Positions 6,623-11,992 of a DNA stretch of 11,992 nt are shown one piece after another; positions within the stretch are counted from its first letter, which is position 1; each line of letters begins with the position of its first letter. The DNA comes from Pseudomonadota bacterium (GTDB lineage: Bacteria > Pseudomonadota > Alphaproteobacteria > Rhizobiales > Xanthobacteraceae), in assembly GCA_023414975.1 (NCBI GenBank), contig JAEZMI010000264.1:1-11992 (forward strand), in the 5' to 3' direction. The position numbers were made by a program, and so were the translations under genes. The notes under the pieces are model-generated. The model was not told the DNA's origin and made no database searches. It was given only the letters and a program-made list of their open reading frames with translations.

Positions 6623-7012
6623 ATGGACGAGACGAGGCCAGCGAGGGGCGACCGGCGCAAACTCGTCGCCATCATCGACACCAGCGAGGGCCACCGCGCC
6701 GCGGCCGCCGACCTGCTGGACGCGCTCGGTTTCGCGACCTGCACCTTCGCCAGCGCCGTCGACCTCCTCGCCTGCCCGTGGCTCGGCGAGATCCGCGCCA
6801 TACTGAGCGAGACGCGCCTGCCCGGCCTCTCCGGCCTCGCGCTCGTCAGCGCCTTGCGCGCCCGCGGGCTCGCCACACCGGTCATCATCATGGCCGCCCA
6901 CCCGGACAGCCCGATCGAACGCCGCGCGGTGCAACTCGGCGCCTTCGGCTATCTCGCAAAGCCCGTCGATCCCGAGCGCCTGCTCGCCCTGCTGGCGCAG
7001 GCGCTGACCTGA
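6623..7012 (+). CDS. Stand-alone degenerate (pseudo) receiver-domain protein
   Basis: A 129-residue single-domain protein with the CheY/FixJ receiver fold and no output domain. After a charged lead, VAIIDTSEGHR (15-25) is the first strand, SETRLPGLSG (62-71) the active-site loop, PVIIMAAH (86-93) the fourth strand, and YLAKPVDPERLL (110-121) the final strand and helix. The closest local match is the neighbouring regulator's receiver (LDVRLRGASG, PVIFITGHG, LMKPF). Here the phosphoacceptor Asp is Glu63, the second acidic residue of the metal site is Thr20, and the conserved Thr is Ala91; Lys113 is kept. It probably cannot be phosphorylated normally and may mimic an active receiver or titrate the kinase or regulator. 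ATG 6623 is preceded by GGGAG at a somewhat long 12 nt, so the start is moderately sure. It follows the regulator by 93 bp. Confidence 0.85.
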   Translation: MDETRPARGDRRKLVAIIDTSEGHRAAAADLLDALGFATCTFASAVDLLACPWLGEIRAILSETRLPGLSGLALVSALRARGLATPVIIMAAHPDSPIERRAVQLGAFGYLAKPVDPERLLALLAQALT

Positions 7013-7053
7013 CCGGGGCAGACGCCCTATCCCCAGGCCCTAGCCGCCCCCCT

Positions 7054-7071
7054 CCCCCGGATAATTGTTGC
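7054..7071 (+). promoter_or_regulatory. CCCCCG-N7-GTTGC box, copy 2 (upstream of isochorismatase-like gene)
   Basis: CCCCCGGATAATTGTTGC lies in the 122-bp gap before the isochorismatase-like gene, 63 bp ahead of its ATG. It shares 13 of 18 positions with the copy at 6537-6554. A weaker partial echo (CTACGGTTGCCC) follows at about 7088-7099. It is a candidate binding site for the LuxR-type regulator encoded just upstream; no experimental motif is being cited. Confidence 0.4.
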
Positions 7072-7134
7072 GACCGCTGGCCCGCTCCTACGGTTGCCCA
7101 AGACAACGGCACCCCAGGACCGAGGACGAGACCC

Positions 7135-7788
7135 ATGCCCACCGCCACGCCGACTCCCGGCAAAGCCCTGATCGACGCGACGAACCATGTGCTGGTCATG
7201 ATCGACTTCCAGTCGCAGATGTCGTTCGCCACCAAGTCCATCGACGCCGTCACCCTGCGCAACAACGCCGCGCTGATTTCCCACGCCGCCGCCGGCTTCA
7301 AGGTGCCGACCATCCTCACCACGGTGGCGGAGAAGAGCTTCTCCGGCCCGATGTTCGGTGAAATCACCGAAGCGTTTCCGGGTCAGAAGCTGCTCGACCG
7401 CACCTCGATGAACACCTGGGAGGACGCTGCCGTCATCGACGAGGTGAACCGCATCGGCAAGGACCGCATCGTGCTCGCCGGCCTGTGGACCAGCGTGTGC
7501 ATCGTCGGCCCGGCGCTCTCGGCCCTGCATCAGGGCTTCGAGGTGTATGTGATCGCCGACGCCTGCGGCGACGTTTCCGACGAGGCGCATGAGCGGGCCA
7601 TGGAGCGGATGATCCATGCCGGCGTGCGGCCGATGACGTCGCTGCAATATCTGCTGGAACTCCAGCGCGACTGGGCCCGCACCGAAACCTACGAGATGAC
7701 CACCGGCATCGCCAAGAAATACGGCGGCGCCTACGGCCTCGGCATCATCTACGCCAAGACCATGTTCGGCGCCTCGGAAGGCCACTGA
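7135..7788 (+). CDS. Isochorismatase-fold cysteine hydrolase, YcaC-like
   Basis: A 217-residue cytoplasmic hydrolase of the isochorismatase-like superfamily. Asp24 in VLVMIDFQ is the catalytic acid and Cys122 in GLWTSVCIVGPALSAL is the nucleophile. Arg89 in DRTSMNTWED occupies the place where many relatives have Lys. That arrangement, together with the C-terminal LLELQRDWARTETY (about 177-190), resembles E. coli YcaC rather than true isochorismatase or nicotinamidase. The substrate is unknown; family members cleave amides, imides or related bonds. ATG 7135-7137 has GAGGACGAG just upstream. The same frame is open back to 6583, but that part overlaps the receiver gene out of frame and has no family similarity, so it is excluded. 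It starts the enzyme set (hydrolase, alpha/beta hydrolase, XapX, amidohydrolase, exporter) and may have its own promoter in the 122-bp gap. Confidence 0.92.
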   Translation: MPTATPTPGKALIDATNHVLVMIDFQSQMSFATKSIDAVTLRNNAALISHAAAGFKVPTILTTVAEKSFSGPMFGEITEAFPGQKLLDRTSMNTWEDAAVIDEVNRIGKDRIVLAGLWTSVCIVGPALSALHQGFEVYVIADACGDVSDEAHERAMERMIHAGVRPMTSLQYLLELQRDWARTETYEMTTGIAKKYGGAYGLGIIYAKTMFGASEGH

Positions 7789-7824
7789 TCCCCTCGACGC
7801 CTGAACTCTCTCCTCCCGCCACGT

Positions 7825-7846
7825 GCCGGCGCCTGCGCGCGCCGGC
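7825..7846. repeat. 8-bp hairpin between the two hydrolase genes
   Basis: GCCGGCGC-CTGCGC-GCGCCGGC is a perfect 8-bp stem with a 6-nt loop in the 86-bp gap after the isochorismatase-like gene. The bases that follow (CCTTCCTCCCC) have no T run, so it is more likely an RNA-stability or attenuation structure than a true terminator. Confidence 0.45.
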
Positions 7847-7874
7847 CCTTCCTCCCCGCAGCAAGGATTACGCG

Positions 7875-8570
7875 ATGCCCGCCTCCCCCACCGTCGTTCT
7901 CGTGCATGGCGCCTGGGCCGACGGCTCGAGCTGGCGCGCGGTGATCGCCCTGCTGCAGCAGCAGGGCATCCCCGTCGTCGCGGTGCAGAACCCCACCTCC
8001 TCGCTCGCCGACGATGTGGCCGCCACCCGCCTGGCGCTGGCGAGCATCGACGGGCCCGTCGTGCTTGCCGGCCACAGCTGGGGCGGCACGGTCATCACCG
8101 AGGCAGGCAACGATCCGAAGGTGAAGGCGCTCGTCTATGTCGCCGCCTTCGCGCCGGAGGTCGGCCAGTCCACCGGCGATCAGGTCGGCGCCCATGCCGC
8201 GCCTCCCGGCCTGTCGGGCGTGCATGACGACGGCACCGGGCACCTCAAGATGAGCGTGGAGAGCTGGATTTCCAATGTGGCGCAGGACCTGCCAGAGGCC
8301 GAAGCGCGCATCCTCGCCGCGCTCCAGCCGCCGCTCGGCCTCGCGACCTTCAGCGACAAGGTGAGCCAGGCTGCCTGGGCCGACCGGCCGTGCTGGTACA
8401 TCGTCTCCAGCGAGGATCGTGCCGTCAGCGTCGACCTGCAACGGGAGATCGCGGCGCGTCTCAAGGCCCACACGACCGAGCTGAAGGCGAGCCACATGTC
8501 GCTGGTCTCTCACGCACCGGCGGTGGCGGAGGTCCTGCGCGCGGCGGTGGCGGCGGTCGCGGCCGGCTAG
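7875..8570 (+). CDS. Alpha/beta hydrolase-fold protein
   Basis: A 231-residue soluble alpha/beta hydrolase without signal peptide or cofactor domain. The oxyanion-hole motif VLVHGAWADGSSW is at residues 8-20, the nucleophile elbow GHSWGG at 66-71 with Ser68, the catalytic acid is probably Asp181 (SSEDRAV), and the catalytic base His207 (ASHMSLVSHAP). This pattern matches the small subfamily annotated as 'alpha/beta hydrolase' and related to plant-type methylesterase/hydroxynitrile lyase folds; the substrate is not predictable. ATG 7875-7877 has AAGGA about 8 nt before it. It follows the isochorismatase-like gene by 86 bp on the same strand. Its last codons and stop lie inside the first unit of a 40-bp tandem repeat, so the C-terminus (AAVAAVAAG) may have been reshaped by slippage. 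Confidence 0.92.
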   Translation: MPASPTVVLVHGAWADGSSWRAVIALLQQQGIPVVAVQNPTSSLADDVAATRLALASIDGPVVLAGHSWGGTVITEAGNDPKVKALVYVAAFAPEVGQSTGDQVGAHAAPPGLSGVHDDGTGHLKMSVESWISNVAQDLPEAEARILAALQPPLGLATFSDKVSQAAWADRPCWYIVSSEDRAVSVDLQREIAARLKAHTTELKASHMSLVSHAPAVAEVLRAAVAAVAAG

Positions 8571-8640
8571 AGCATGCGCGATCCGCCGGCACCGCAGGCG
8601 GGCCGGCTAGGGCATGCGCGATCCGCCGGCACCGCGGGCG
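8561..8640. repeat. 40-bp tandem duplication spanning the hydrolase stop codon
   Basis: Two head-to-tail 40-bp units (8561-8600 and 8601-8640) are identical except at unit positions 11 and 36 (A versus G in both), so 38 of 40 bases match. The first unit contains the hydrolase TAG stop at 8568-8570. Each unit carries GCCGGC twice (e.g. 8562-8567 and 8585-8590) and GCATGC, so each can fold. The beginning GGCTAGAGCATG faintly recalls the TAGAGCATGATCC-type intergenic repeats that I remember from Hyphomicrobiales genomes, but the match is short. The rest of the gap to the XapX gene (8641-8705) shows only its ribosome binding site. Confidence 0.85.
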
Positions 8641-8705
8641 GGTCGGATGACGCGGCCTCGATCACGGAATTGGAGGATGGCGCCCCCGGCGCGGAGAGGT
8701 TTCCG

Positions 8706-8996
8706 ATGAAGCTCTATCTCGCCTCGCTCGCCGCCGGCCTGCTCGTCGGCATCGTCTACAGCCTCATCAATGTGCGCTCGCCGGCCCCGCCGGTGGTGGC
8801 GCTGATCGGGCTGCTCGGCATTCTGATCGGCGAACAGATCGTGCCGGTCGCGCGGCATCTGTGGAACGGCGACGGTTTGAGAGCCGCCATCGGCCTCGCC
8901 GATTGCTCGAACCATGTGCTCGGCCGGCTGCCGGGCAGGAGCGCGGAAGCAGGCAGGCGCGCGGAAGCGGGCAAGTCCGCCGCGCCCCGCAGTTGA
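8706..8996 (+). CDS. XapX-domain small membrane protein
   Basis: A 96-residue protein whose first 50 residues match the XapX (DUF1427) family: two membrane helices (about 4-20 and 29-47) flanking the conserved RSPAPPVVALIGLLGILIGE (24-43). The family's function is unknown; members are small inner-membrane proteins often encoded near amidohydrolases and transporters. ATG 8706-8708 has GGAGAGG 7 nt upstream. An upstream in-frame ATG at 8574 lies inside the 40-bp repeat and is rejected. The tail (about 52-96) is unusual: polar, low-complexity, with SAEAGRRAEAGKSAAP encoded by an 18-bp repeat. The same AEAGK word recurs at the end of the downstream amidohydrolase. The gap to the amidohydrolase start is 16 bp, so the two are cotranscribed. 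Confidence 0.85.
   Translation: MKLYLASLAAGLLVGIVYSLINVRSPAPPVVALIGLLGILIGEQIVPVARHLWNGDGLRAAIGLADCSNHVLGRLPGRSAEAGRRAEAGKSAAPRS
8941..8976 (+). repeat. 18-bp tandem repeat in the XapX gene tail
   Basis: GCGCGGAAGCAGGCA (8941-8955) and GCGCGGAAGCGGGCA (8959-8973) recur at an 18-bp period with one mismatch in 15. They encode the AEAGR/AEAGK words of the C-terminal tail. A related 15-bp repeat is found at 10867-10911. Confidence 0.7.
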
Positions 8997-9012
8997 CGGG
9001 GAATCCGCTCCC

Positions 9013-11061
9013 ATGAGCCGAACTCCCACGAGCCGCACTCCCATAGGCCGCACGCCCACCCGCCGGCGCTTCATCGCCGCCGCCGGCCTCGGCGCACTCT
9101 CGGCGCCGTTCGCCGCCGGCCTGCCCCGCCCCACCCATGCGGAGACGACAACCATGAACGCCGCCACAAACGCGCCCGCCGACCTCGTGCTCACCAATGC
9201 GCGGGTGACGACGCTCGACCGCTCCAACCCGCAGGCCGAGGCCGTGGCGGTGAAGGACGGCAAGGTGCTGCTCGCGGGCAGCATGGCGCAGGTGATGGCA
9301 CTGGCGGACCCGACGACGCAGGTCATCGACGCCGGCGGGCGCCGCGTCATTCCGGGCCTGATCGACAGCCACATGCACATCATCCGCGGCGGGCTGAACT
9401 ACAATATGGAGCTGCGCTGGGACGGCGTGCGCTCCCTCTCCCACGCCATGGAGATGCTGAAGCGCCAGGTCGACAACACGCCGGCTCCGCAATGGGTCCG
9501 CGTCGTCGGGGGCTTCACCGAGCATCAGTTCGCCGAGAAGCGGCTGCCGACCATCGAGGAAATCAACGCCGTCGCGCCGGATACGCCGGTCTTCATCCTC
9601 CACCTCTATGACCGCGCCCTGCTGAACGCCGCCGCGCTGCGCGTCGTCGGCTATACCCGCGACACGCCGAACCCGCCGGGCGGCGAGATCGTGCGCGACG
9701 GCGCGGGCAACCCGACGGGGCTGCTCCTCGCCCAGCCCAACGCCACCATCCTCTATTCCACGCTGGCGAAGGGGCCGAAGCTGCCCCCCGACTACCAGAA
9801 GAACTCCACCCGCCATTTCATGCGCGAGGTGAACCGGCTCGGCGTCACCGGCGTGATCGACGCGGGCGGCGGCTTCCAGAACTACCCGGACGATTACGCG
9901 ATCATCGAGGAGTTGCACCGCGAGGGCGACCTCACCGTGCGCATCGCCTACAACCTCTTCACGCAGAAGCCAAAAGAGGAACTGGCGGACTTCACGCGCT
10001 GGTCGAAGCAGGTGACGCCCGGCCAGGGCGACGACCTTTACCGCGCCAATGGCGCCGGTGAGATGCTGGTCTATTCCGCCGCCGATTTCGAGGTTTTCCG
10101 CGTCGAGCGGCCCGACATGCCGCCCTCCATGGAAGGCGATCTCGAACCGGTGATCCGGCTGCTGGCGGAGAACCGGTGGCCCTGGCGCCTGCACGCGACC
10201 TATAACGAGACCATCTCGCGCGCGCTCGACGTGTTCGAAAAGGTCGACCGCGACATTCCGCTCGACGGCATCCACTGGTTCTTCGACCACGCCGAGACCA
10301 TCACCGACCGCAATATCGAGCGCATCGCCGCGCTCGGCGGCGGCATCGCGGTGCAGCACCGCATGGCCTTCCAGGGCGAGTATTTCGCGGAACGCTACGG
10401 GCACAAGGCGGCCGAGCGCACCCCGCCGGTCCGCCGCATGCTCGACATGGGCCTGCCCGTGGGCGCGGGCACGGACGCGACGCGCGTCGCCTCCTACAAT
10501 CCCTGGGTTTCGCTCGCCTGGCTGGTGACGGGACGCACCATGGGCGGGCTCTCGCTCTATCCCGCCGCCAATCGGCTCGACCGCGAGACGGCGCTGCGGC
10601 TGTGGACCGAGGCGAACACCTGGTTCTCCAACGAGGCGGGCAAGAAGGGGCAGATCGCGCCGGGCCAGCTCGCGGACCTCGTCGTGCTGAACGCCGATTA
10701 CTTCGCCGTGCCGGACGAGGCGATCATGGACATCACCGCCGCGCTGACCCTGCTCGGCGGGCGTCCGGTTCATGGCGACGGCGACTTCGCCGATCTCGCC
10801 CCGGCCCTGCCGCCGGCCATGCCGGACTGGTCGCCGGTGCGCACCTTCGGCGGCTACCAGCAGCGCGCGGAGGCGGGCAAAACGGAGGCGGGCAAAATGG
10901 AAGCCGGCAAGGCGGGTAGCCGCTTCGCACGGCTGTGCGGCTGCGCGAAGGACTGCAACGTGCATGGTCACAATCACGCCGCCGCCTGGGGCCGTAGCGT
11001 GCCGGCGAGCGACGCGGGCAGCTTCTGGGGCGTGCTCGGCTGCGCCTGCTGGGCCGTGTGA
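9013..11061 (+). CDS. Tat-exported YtcJ-like metal-dependent amidohydrolase with Cys/His-rich C-terminal tail
   Basis: A 682-residue amidohydrolase-superfamily enzyme (Amidohydro_3/YtcJ type). The N-terminus has a Tat signal: TRRRFIAAAGLGALSAPFAAG (residues 16-36) with probable cleavage near THAE (41-44). The domain starts with DLVLTNARVTTLDR (57-70). Metal ligands visible are His120 and His122 (GLIDSHMHI), His394 (RLHATY), His426 (FFDHAE) and Asp488 (GAGTDAT), so a hydrolytic metal centre acting on an exported substrate, perhaps an amide or cyclic amide, is likely. After three EAGK repeats (619-633) comes a tail with Cys642, Cys644, Cys648, His651, His653, His655, Cys677 and Cys679, plus FWGVLGCACWAV at the end. 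ATG 9013 is chosen because it places three SRTP-like repeats and the Tat motif first; GGGGA lies 10 nt upstream. ATG 9154 (Met48) would give a cytoplasmic version and cannot be fully excluded. Confidence 0.92.
   Translation: MSRTPTSRTPIGRTPTRRRFIAAAGLGALSAPFAAGLPRPTHAETTTMNAATNAPADLVLTNARVTTLDRSNPQAEAVAVKDGKVLLAGSMAQVMALADPTTQVIDAGGRRVIPGLIDSHMHIIRGGLNYNMELRWDGVRSLSHAMEMLKRQVDNTPAPQWVRVVGGFTEHQFAEKRLPTIEEINAVAPDTPVFILHLYDRALLNAAALRVVGYTRDTPNPPGGEIVRDGAGNPTGLLLAQPNATILYSTLAKGPKLPPDYQKNSTRHFMREVNRLGVTGVIDAGGGFQNYPDDYAIIEELHREGDLTVRIAYNLFTQKPKEELADFTRWSKQVTPGQGDDLYRANGAGEMLVYSAADFEVFRVERPDMPPSMEGDLEPVIRLLAENRWPWRLHATYNETISRALDVFEKVDRDIPLDGIHWFFDHAETITDRNIERIAALGGGIAVQHRMAFQGEYFAERYGHKAAERTPPVRRMLDMGLPVGAGTDATRVASYNPWVSLAWLVTGRTMGGLSLYPAANRLDRETALRLWTEANTWFSNEAGKKGQIAPGQLADLVVLNADYFAVPDEAIMDITAALTLLGGRPVHGDGDFADLAPALPPAMPDWSPVRTFGGYQQRAEAGKTEAGKMEAGKAGSRFARLCGCAKDCNVHGHNHAAAWGRSVPASDAGSFWGVLGCACWAV
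9016..9060 (+). repeat. 15-bp tandem repeat encoding SRTP-type pentapeptides
   Basis: Three consecutive 15-bp units (9016-9030, 9031-9045, 9046-9060) differ at a few positions and encode SRTPT, SRTPI and GRTPT directly in front of the Tat twin-arginine motif. In-frame slippage changes only the length of the polar n-region. Confidence 0.75.
10867..10911 (+). repeat. 15-bp tandem repeat encoding EAGK units in the amidohydrolase tail
   Basis: Three 15-bp units starting at 10867, 10882 and 10897 (GCGGAGGCGGGCAAA and variants) encode AEAGK, TEAGK and MEAGK, forming a short charged linker between the catalytic domain and the Cys/His-rich tail. The unit closely resembles the repeat in the XapX gene tail at 8941-8976. 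Confidence 0.75.
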
Positions 11062-11078
11062 ACCTGCGAGGAGACCTC

Positions 11079-11992
11079 ATGAGCACTCCGACGACGGGCG
11101 AGCCGCCCCACGCCGCCGCGCCCGCGCCGGGCAGTTTCGCGCCGCTGCGCCGCCCGGTCTTCGCCGTGCTGTGGATGGCCACGGTGCTCGGCAACACCGG
11201 CACCTTCATGCGCGACGTCGCGAGCGCCTGGCTGGTGACGGACCTCTCCGCCTCGCCCGCCGCCGTCGCCGCCGTGCAGGCCGCCGGCATGCTGCCGATC
11301 TTCCTGCTGGCCATTCCCGCCGGGGTGCTCTCCGATATTCTGGACCGCCGCAAGTTCCTGATCTTCATCCAGATCATGCTCGGCGCGGTGAGCGCGACCT
11401 TGATGCTGCTCTCGGCCACCGGGCTCGTCACCGTGTCCGGGCTGATCATGCTCACCTTCGTCGGCGGCATCGGCGCGGCGCTGATGGGGCCGACCTGGCA
11501 GTCCATCGTGCCCGAACTCGTGCCGCGCGGCGAGCTGAAGAGCGCGGTGGCGCTGAATTCGCTCGGCATCAACATTGCCCGCTCCATCGGGCCGGCGGTG
11601 GGCGGGCTGCTGCTCGCCGCCTTCGGCGCGGCCGTCACCTATGGCGCGGATGTCGCGAGCTATTTCATCGTCGTCTCCGCCCTGCTCTGGTGGAAACGCC
11701 CGGCCGCCGCGCAGGATGAGTTGAGCGAGCGCTTCGGCGGCGCGTTCCGCGCCGGGCTGCGCTATGCGCGCTCCAGCCGCGACCTGCATGTCGTGCTGCT
11801 GCGCGCGGCCGTTTTCTTCGCCTTCGCGAGCGCCGTCTGGGCGCTGCTGCCGCTGGTGACGCGGGAGATCCTGCGCGGCGACGCGGCGTTCTACGGCATC
11901 CTGCTCGGCTCCGTCGGCGTCGGCGCGATCGTCGGCGCGCTGCTGCTGCCGCGCCTGCGCGACACGCTGAGCGCGGACGGGCTGATGCTCGC
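11079..11992 (+). CDS. MFS transporter, EntS/MFS_3-like exporter, cut by right edge
   Basis: The gene opens at ATG 11079-11081 (ribosome site GAGGAGA just upstream) and is still open at the right edge, giving 304 codons of a protein normally about 400-550 long. The N-terminal PLRRPVFAVLWMATVLGNTGT (22-42), the MFS loop motif GVLSDILDRRK (82-92) and the stretch MGPTWQSIVPELVPRGELKSA (about 135-155) are characteristic of MFS_3/EntS-type exporters. At least seven or eight membrane segments are visible. It begins 17 bp after the amidohydrolase stop, so it is probably cotranscribed and may export the substrate or product of that enzyme set, or provide resistance. Direction and substrate of transport are inferred from the family only. 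Confidence 0.9.
   Translation, partial: MSTPTTGEPPHAAAPAPGSFAPLRRPVFAVLWMATVLGNTGTFMRDVASAWLVTDLSASPAAVAAVQAAGMLPIFLLAIPAGVLSDILDRRKFLIFIQIMLGAVSATLMLLSATGLVTVSGLIMLTFVGGIGAALMGPTWQSIVPELVPRGELKSAVALNSLGINIARSIGPAVGGLLLAAFGAAVTYGADVASYFIVVSALLWWKRPAAAQDELSERFGGAFRAGLRYARSSRDLHVVLLRAAVFFAFASAVWALLPLVTREILRGDAAFYGILLGSVGVGAIVGALLLPRLRDTLSADGLML

Noticed and set aside
6583..7134. Possible N-terminal extension or fusion of the isochorismatase-like protein back to 6583
   Set aside because: The added 184 residues overlap the receiver-only gene in another frame and are Arg/Pro-rich without a domain. ATG 7135 has a good ribosome site and the normal family length.
7825..7846. Strong intrinsic terminator after the isochorismatase-like gene
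   Set aside because: The stem is good but there is no T run after it, so termination is not supported and the downstream genes are kept in the same putative transcript.
8561..8640. CRISPR-like or mobile-element repeat
   Set aside because: Only two contiguous copies exist without spacers, no terminal inverted repeats with a transposase gene are present, and no cas gene is nearby.
8574..8705. Longer XapX-domain protein starting in the 40-bp repeat
   Set aside because: The added residues come from the tandem repeat read in successive frames and are not family-like; ATG 8706 has an ideal ribosome site directly before the conserved domain.
8767..10977. 736-residue minus-strand open frame opposite the XapX and amidohydrolase genes
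   Set aside because: It is long only because high GC suppresses stops; the plus strand has metal ligands, a Tat signal and family similarity, and this frame has none.

Overview
The window is GC-rich throughout (estimated by eye at high 60s percent) and gene-dense, with good Shine-Dalgarno sites and tightly packed genes. Gene content points to an alphaproteobacterium of the Hyphomicrobiales, perhaps Xanthobacteraceae-like: a TctC/Bug-type tripartite tricarboxylate transporter, a FixJ-like response regulator and Tat-exported enzymes. That assignment is inference from style and content, because no rRNA or marker gene is present. I see no tRNA, rRNA, CRISPR array, insertion sequence or phage gene.

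Left arm, minus strand (1-3922): a transporter operon read right to left, tctC (Tat-type periplasmic solute-binding protein), tctB (small membrane subunit), tctA (large permease), then a cytoplasmic-looking LVIVD-repeat beta-propeller protein that runs off the left edge. tctC is separated from tctB by 162 bp holding three hairpins, one with a short U run, which may lower permease expression relative to the binding protein. The other spacings are 19 and 7 bp.

Centre (3923-4253): a 331-bp divergent intergenic region with an AT-rich island. It carries a plausible sigma-70 promoter for tctCBA whose -10 and spacer overlap two TTGGTT repeats one helical turn apart, and a related inverted repeat about 75 bp away.

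Right arm, plus strand (4254-11992): eight genes in one direction. First come a MASE4-type membrane histidine kinase, a FixJ/NarL-like response regulator overlapping it by 4 nt, and a stand-alone degenerate receiver protein with Glu in place of the phosphorylated Asp. Next come a YcaC-like isochorismatase-fold hydrolase, an alpha/beta hydrolase, a XapX-domain small membrane protein, a Tat-exported YtcJ-like amidohydrolase with an unusual Cys/His-rich C-terminal tail, and an MFS exporter-like transporter cut by the right edge. A similar 18-bp box (CCCCCG, 7 variable bases, GTTGC) lies upstream of both the degenerate receiver and the isochorismatase-like gene, and is a candidate site for the response regulator.

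Working model (inference): the two-component system senses something at or in the membrane and controls the downstream hydrolase/amidohydrolase/exporter set, and possibly the divergent carboxylate transporter. The substrate is unknown. Several short tandem repeats (40-bp, 15-bp and 18-bp units) are concentrated between 8.5 and 10.9 kb, at the ends of the hydrolase genes, suggesting recent slippage there.
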